Below are positions 6,119 through 9,669 of a DNA stretch of 9,669 nt, piece after piece. Each line of letters starts with the position of its first letter. Within the stretch, counting starts at the first letter, position 1. This DNA comes from Proteobacteria bacterium UBA1847 (GTDB taxonomy: Bacteria > Pseudomonadota > Gammaproteobacteria > Steroidobacterales > Woeseiaceae), in assembly GCA_002338605.1 (NCBI GenBank), contig DDIP01000390.1, positions 1 to 9,669 of the forward strand, read 5' to 3'. The notes below the pieces were generated by a model. That model was not told where the DNA came from. It made no database searches and was given only the letters and a program-made list of their open reading frames with translations. The translations under genes and the position numbers were made by a program.

Positions 6119-6544
6119 ATGAACGATGAAGCAATCTTTCTGCCAATGCTGATGAACATGGCACTCACCGCATTCGTTTGGTTTTATATGTACGCGAAAC
6201 GCATTCCGGCAATGAAAAAAGCGAAACTGAGTGTTCAGACTTATACGACACCCGCCAGGATTGAGGAGTACTTACCTGCCGAGGTGAATTATTCCGCCAA
6301 CAATCTCAAGAACCTGTTCGAACTGCCGGTGCTGTTCTACGCACTGTGTCTCTACTTGTTTGTCAGTGGCAATGTCGATGCGGTTTACGTCGGTACCGCC
6401 TGGGCATTTGTCACGATGCGGGTTTTGCACAGTATCGTTCACAGCACGTGCAACATCGTAATGTTGCGTTTTTATTGTTACGCCGCCGGTGCGGTTGCGC
6501 TTTGGTTCATGTTGGGCCGGGCGCTGATTGACGCAGTCGCCTGA
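6119..6544 (+). CDS. MAPEG family integral membrane protein
   Basis: The 141-residue protein has four hydrophobic segments (about 6-26, 62-82, 86-106 and 113-137), the topology of the MAPEG family (membrane-associated proteins in eicosanoid and glutathione metabolism). Family-like features are the polar loop with YTTPARIEEYLPAEVNYSANN after helix one, NLFELPVLFYALCLYLF in helix two, and the Arg/His-rich segment MRVLHSIVHSTCNIVMLRFY between helices three and four. Some MAPEG members are glutathione transferases or peroxidases. For bacterial members of this short type the reaction is mostly unknown, and none is assigned here. The start is well supported: GGAG at 6109-6112 lies six bases before the ATG. 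The gene ends 47 bases from the 3' end of the opposing P-II gene. Confidence 0.85.
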   Translation: MNDEAIFLPMLMNMALTAFVWFYMYAKRIPAMKKAKLSVQTYTTPARIEEYLPAEVNYSANNLKNLFELPVLFYALCLYLFVSGNVDAVYVGTAWAFVTMRVLHSIVHSTCNIVMLRFYCYAAGAVALWFMLGRALIDAVA

Positions 6545-6560
6545 TCCGGTTCACTGTCAG

Positions 6561-6591
6561 CTCGATCGAGTGCTTCCGGCAAACCCCGGAA
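6561..6591. terminator. Small palindromes between converging genes, possible bidirectional terminator
   Basis: The 47-base gap holds a perfect 10-bp palindrome CTCGATCGAG (6561-6570). Next to it is a 6-bp hairpin TTCCGG/CCGGAA (6574-6579 and 6586-6591) whose base touches the stop codon of the P-II gene. Position between convergent genes fits transcription ending from both sides. No T-run is present on either strand, so the call is weak. Confidence 0.28.
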
Positions 6592-7023
<432 letters not shown>

Positions 7024-8052
7024 ATGGAGCATACAAGCGGCATCTTCAAAGACCGGGCAGGGTTTCGGAACTATGTGGTCGCGGTCGGCTACGCCATCGG
7101 CGCTTATGGTATGGGCCTTGCCGGGCTGTTTCATTCCAACTGGGTTATCAACCTGCTTGCGACACTGCTATTGGCTCACGCGATGACCATAGCTGCGTAC
7201 ATGATTCACGAATGCGGCCACAACCTGGTCTTCAATCGTATCAATGACAACGCGAAACTGGGCCGTGTTATGAGTTGGTTGTGCGGCGCTGCCTATGGAA
7301 CCTACGAGGACATGCGGTACAAGCATTTTCGCCACCACGTCGATAACGACGATGTCGTCTGGTTTTCCTATGACGAGTTTTTCGAACGTCACCCACTAGT
7401 GACGAAAGCAACGCGTATCCTCGAGTGGTTCTACATTCCGGCTCACGACCTGATCATGCATTTCATTATGGTTTTCACGTCCTTTATCATTCCGCAGCGC
7501 CACGACCAACGTTTGCGAAACCTTACGGTTATTGCCGTGCGTGGGGGGTTGTTTATTCTGGCGCTGGTCTTTTTCCCAAAAGCCGCTTTACTGTACGTCA
7601 TCGCCTATCTCATCATGATGCACATCCTGCGATTCATGGACAGCGTGCAACATGACTATCCGTACAGCACGACACTGTTCGAAACGTCCAGGGCGCCGCA
7701 TAAGGGCGACAAGCAGTGGGAGCAGGAACATACCTTCAGTAACATCCTTTCGCTCAAGTATCCGAAACTTAACTGGCTGACTCTGAATTTCGGATACCAT
7801 AATGCGCATCATGCAGACATGAACCTGCCGTTTTATCGTCTGCCTGAATTGCACGCCCGTATGACCGGGAATGATCCGGCGTGCAACATTCCATTCAAGT
7901 CGCAGTTGAAGCTCTACCATAACAATCGCGTCGCGCGGATCTACAATCCGCAACCGGAAGGCTATCCGCAGGGAAGGGAATATTTGCGTACCGCGCAGTC
8001 CGGTACCGGGCCGATCGGAGGCAACGCAGCATCTTTCTTAACGTCATTTTAG
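7024..8052 (+). CDS. Membrane fatty acid desaturase family protein
   Basis: With the start at 7024 the protein has 342 residues. It carries the three histidine boxes that bind the di-iron centre of membrane desaturases and hydroxylases: HECGH (62-66), HFRHH (101-105) and HNAHH (259-263). Several long hydrophobic segments lie at about 16-65, 135-155 and 173-203, with the boxes facing the cytoplasm as in the family. It would use O2 and electrons to introduce a double bond (or an OH group) into an acyl chain or related lipid. Substrate and regiochemistry cannot be told. Earlier in-frame starts exist at 6961 (GTG) and 7006 (ATG). The ATG at 7024 is preferred because MEHTSGIFKDRAGF reads as a natural beginning and GGGG lies about 11 bases upstream. 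The VOC gene follows after 11 bases. Confidence 0.87.
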   Translation: MEHTSGIFKDRAGFRNYVVAVGYAIGAYGMGLAGLFHSNWVINLLATLLLAHAMTIAAYMIHECGHNLVFNRINDNAKLGRVMSWLCGAAYGTYEDMRYKHFRHHVDNDDVVWFSYDEFFERHPLVTKATRILEWFYIPAHDLIMHFIMVFTSFIIPQRHDQRLRNLTVIAVRGGLFILALVFFPKAALLYVIAYLIMMHILRFMDSVQHDYPYSTTLFETSRAPHKGDKQWEQEHTFSNILSLKYPKLNWLTLNFGYHNAHHADMNLPFYRLPELHARMTGNDPACNIPFKSQLKLYHNNRVARIYNPQPEGYPQGREYLRTAQSGTGPIGGNAASFLTSF

Positions 8053-8063
8053 GGGTCCGGACA

Positions 8064-8435
8064 ATGGTTGACAATATTGGAAAAATTGGCTGGATCGACA
8101 TGACAGTCGATGATGCAACCGGTACCCGGGATTTCTACGAGAAAGTTGTCGGTTGGAATGTTGAAGATACCAGTATGGGTGACTATTGCGACTACACAAT
8201 GGTATCGCCCGCCGATGGGGAGGCGGTCGCCGGGATTTGCCACGCGCGGGGCAGTAATGCGGACATTCCCGGCGGCTGGTTGATCTACATCGTGGTCGCT
8301 GATGTCGATGCCAGTGCAAAAGCCGTGGTCGAGAATGGTGGTTCGCTGCTGCTCGAACCTCGCGGGCTGTCGGGTGGCCACTTTTGCATTATCAAAGATC
8401 CGAACGGCGCGACTGCAGCGCTTTATCAGTCCTGA
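8064..8435 (+). CDS. VOC (glyoxalase/bleomycin-resistance fold) family protein
   Basis: This 123-residue, single-domain protein has two beta-alpha-beta-beta-beta modules. The first starts IGWIDMTVDDATGTRDFYEKVVGWNVE and the second starts GGWLIYIVVADVDASAKAVVENGG. It closes with the family-typical HFCIIKDPNGATAALYQ. Members bind a metal or small molecule and include lyases, dioxygenases and resistance proteins. A substrate cannot be assigned. A good ribosome-binding site, AGGGG (8051-8055), overlaps the stop codon of the desaturase and lies eight bases before the ATG, so translational coupling is likely. The next gene begins 12 bases later in the same reading frame, with only the TGA at 8433-8435 between them. 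Confidence 0.88.
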   Translation: MVDNIGKIGWIDMTVDDATGTRDFYEKVVGWNVEDTSMGDYCDYTMVSPADGEAVAGICHARGSNADIPGGWLIYIVVADVDASAKAVVENGGSLLLEPRGLSGGHFCIIKDPNGATAALYQS

Positions 8436-8447
8436 CGGTCATTTCTT

Positions 8448-9242
8448 TTGCAAACCGTATTTGACAGTCCGACATGGCACAAGGCCGTCGCCGACCTGAT
8501 CGTGGCGTCAGGCAGCGAAGCCGTTGCGAAATGCCTCTCGGTACTCGTCACCGCGACGGTGTCGAACAACGGCACCAGTTTGCTGGTCTTTCACGAGGAT
8601 GCGCCACCGGAGAGTATTCATCATTCGATGGAACCCAGGCGCGCGCGTCACTATCTCGATCGCTACCTGGCCGGTCCCTATCTGCTGGACCCGCTATATC
8701 AGCTGGCGTTGCGGCCGGACAAACCGGCGTTGTGCCGGTTTCGTGATACACAACCTGACCGCTTTCGTGCGAGCGAGTACTATCGGCAGTACGTGGAACG
8801 AACTCACCTCGTCGATGAAATGGATTTCCTGCTCGCGGTTTCCTCCAGCAGTACCCTGGTACTCGTGTGCGGAAGAACCGAAAAACAATTTACGCGCAGC
8901 GAACTGGCCCGGCTCAATCGAATAGAGCCGATCATTCGTTCGGCTATGCAACGAGTCTGGGATGAGCACGCTCGCAACAACCTGCCCGATGATCGCGACT
9001 ACAACATGCACAAGCGTTTGACGGAATGTTTCGAGAATTTTGGCGAAGGAGAATTGACGCAACGCGAACGGGAGATTACGCACTTGCTGCTACGCGGTCA
9101 TTCGTCCAAGTCAATCGCACGCGAACTTGGTATCGCGCCGGGGACCGTCATGGTTCACAAGCGAAACCTGTTCGCCAAGCTGGGCATCACTTCGCAGTTC
9201 GAGTTGTTCTCACGATTCATCGACGCCCTGTCTGCGGCGTGA
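8448..9242 (+). CDS. LuxR-type transcriptional regulator
   Basis: The frame gives 264 residues. The C-terminus (about 203-258) is a GerE/LuxR helix-turn-helix: LTQREREITHLLLRGHSSKS, then IARELGIAPGTVMVHKRNLFAKLGI with the recognition helix TVMVHKRNLFAKL. The N-terminal 180 residues are an unassigned sensor-like alpha/beta domain containing RYLAGPYLLDPLYQLA. They do not show a receiver-domain Asp pattern and are not clearly an acyl-homoserine-lactone domain. It probably controls the operon it sits in or a neighbouring lipid pathway, which is inference from position. There is no ATG at the beginning. The most upstream possible start is TTG at 8448 with a poor ribosome-binding site, and a GTG at 8502 would remove 18 residues. 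The frame runs back without another stop to the TGA of the VOC gene. Confidence 0.85.
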   Translation: MQTVFDSPTWHKAVADLIVASGSEAVAKCLSVLVTATVSNNGTSLLVFHEDAPPESIHHSMEPRRARHYLDRYLAGPYLLDPLYQLALRPDKPALCRFRDTQPDRFRASEYYRQYVERTHLVDEMDFLLAVSSSSTLVLVCGRTEKQFTRSELARLNRIEPIIRSAMQRVWDEHARNNLPDDRDYNMHKRLTECFENFGEGELTQREREITHLLLRGHSSKSIARELGIAPGTVMVHKRNLFAKLGITSQFELFSRFIDALSAA

Positions 9243-9292
9243 TTCGCGGTCCTACCACTTCGTCGGTATAGGGGTGTGACGGGCCGGGCGGG

Positions 9293-9298
9293 GATAAT
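9293..9298 (+). promoter_or_regulatory. Possible -10 element before the acyl-CoA dehydrogenase gene
   Basis: GATAAT (9293-9298) matches five of six positions of the sigma-70 -10 hexamer and lies 32 bases before the ATG at 9331. No good -35 is found 16-18 bases upstream, where the sequence is G-rich, so an activator would be needed. The 88-base gap otherwise shows no clear terminator. Confidence 0.3.
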
Positions 9299-9330
9299 GG
9301 CATCCCTTTCTGATTTGAGAATCCGCTTAA

Positions 9331-9669
9331 ATGTTTGAATTCGACTTTGGTCACGGCGAAGACCTGGACCTGCTGCGCGAAACTGTACGCAGCTTTGCTG
9401 CGGATAGGATTGCGCCACGCGCCGCGGAAATTGATGCAAGCAATGAGTTCCCGGCAGATCTGTGGCCCGAACTCGGTGCACTCGGCTTGCTGGGCATCAC
9501 GGTGGAAGAGGAGTTTGGCGGTTCGAACCTGGGCTACCTCGCGCACGTTATTGCGATGGAAGAGATCAGCCGCGCCTCGGCATCGGTCGGGCTGTCCTAT
9601 GGCGCTCATTCCAATCTGTGCGTTAACCAGATCCGGCGCTGGGGCAATCCGGAACAGAAACGGCGGTTT
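9331..9669 (+). CDS. liuA: Isovaleryl-CoA dehydrogenase, N-terminal part (3' truncated by window)
   Basis: The first 113 residues of an acyl-CoA dehydrogenase are visible; the family is about 385-390 residues long. They cover the N-terminal helical domain: DLDLLRETVRSFAADRIAPRAAEID, then ELGALGLLGITVEEEFGGSNLGYLAHVIAMEEISRAS. ASVGLSYGAHSNLCVNQIRRWG follows, and the SYGAHSNLC-NQI-R-G string is typical of isovaleryl-CoA dehydrogenases. The enzyme oxidises isovaleryl-CoA to 3-methylcrotonyl-CoA with FAD, passing electrons to ETF, in leucine (and in some bacteria acyclic terpene) breakdown. The catalytic Glu and FAD-binding residues lie beyond the window. In Proteobacteria this gene usually heads a liu cluster with the methylcrotonyl-CoA carboxylase genes, which would be expected just downstream. 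The ATG at 9331 gives the normal family N-terminus. Confidence 0.88.
   Translation, partial: MFEFDFGHGEDLDLLRETVRSFAADRIAPRAAEIDASNEFPADLWPELGALGLLGITVEEEFGGSNLGYLAHVIAMEEISRASASVGLSYGAHSNLCVNQIRRWGNPEQKRRF

Noticed and set aside
9217..9609. 130-aa - strand frame near the right edge
   Set aside because: It is antisense to the isovaleryl-CoA dehydrogenase start, which has clear family sequence from its first residues.

Overview
The window reads as a chromosomal segment of a heterotrophic Gammaproteobacterium, probably marine. This is inferred from a P-II protein very close to the enterobacterial GlnB/GlnK type, a TonB-dependent receptor, an isovaleryl-CoA dehydrogenase, moderately GC-rich coding sequence and REP-like intergenic palindromes. 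Species cannot be read from the sequence. No rRNA, tRNA, CRISPR array, transposase gene or phage gene is visible.

Left part (1-2083): the 3' tail of an unidentified + strand gene (3-119) is followed by what looks like a decayed TetR-type regulator on the - strand (89-304). Next comes a secreted seven-repeat VCBS/FG-GAP beta-propeller protein (412-1758) with a candidate promoter in front. The 325-base gap after it holds three inverted repeats in a row: a 14-bp-stem hairpin (1792-1825), a 27-bp-arm element resembling a paired REP or a tiny MITE (1863-1942), and a 12-bp inverted repeat in the leader of the next gene (1961-2016).

Middle (2084-6544, all + strand): a 687-aa TonB-dependent outer-membrane receptor is followed by a decayed region. 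That region contains the recognisable start, core and end of a D-2-hydroxyacid dehydrogenase, with the stretches between missing (4335-4695). A compact same-strand run follows: an FkbM-like putative methyltransferase, a DNA-deoxyinosine glycosylase (UDG superfamily) and a four-helix MAPEG membrane protein. The gaps are only 12 and 18 bases, so they may be co-transcribed although their jobs look unrelated.

Right part (6592-9669): a P-II nitrogen regulator on the - strand converges on the MAPEG gene and diverges from a three-gene + strand unit of fatty acid desaturase, VOC/glyoxalase-fold protein and LuxR-type regulator, with gaps of 11 and 12 bases. The regulator has no ATG at its beginning and lies in the same frame as the VOC gene, separated by one TGA. 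The window ends inside an isovaleryl-CoA dehydrogenase gene (leucine catabolism).

Most genes are ordinary housekeeping or accessory functions. No undescribed multi-gene system was recognised. The points most worth checking are the palindrome cluster before the TonB receptor, the two gene remnants and the VOC/LuxR junction.
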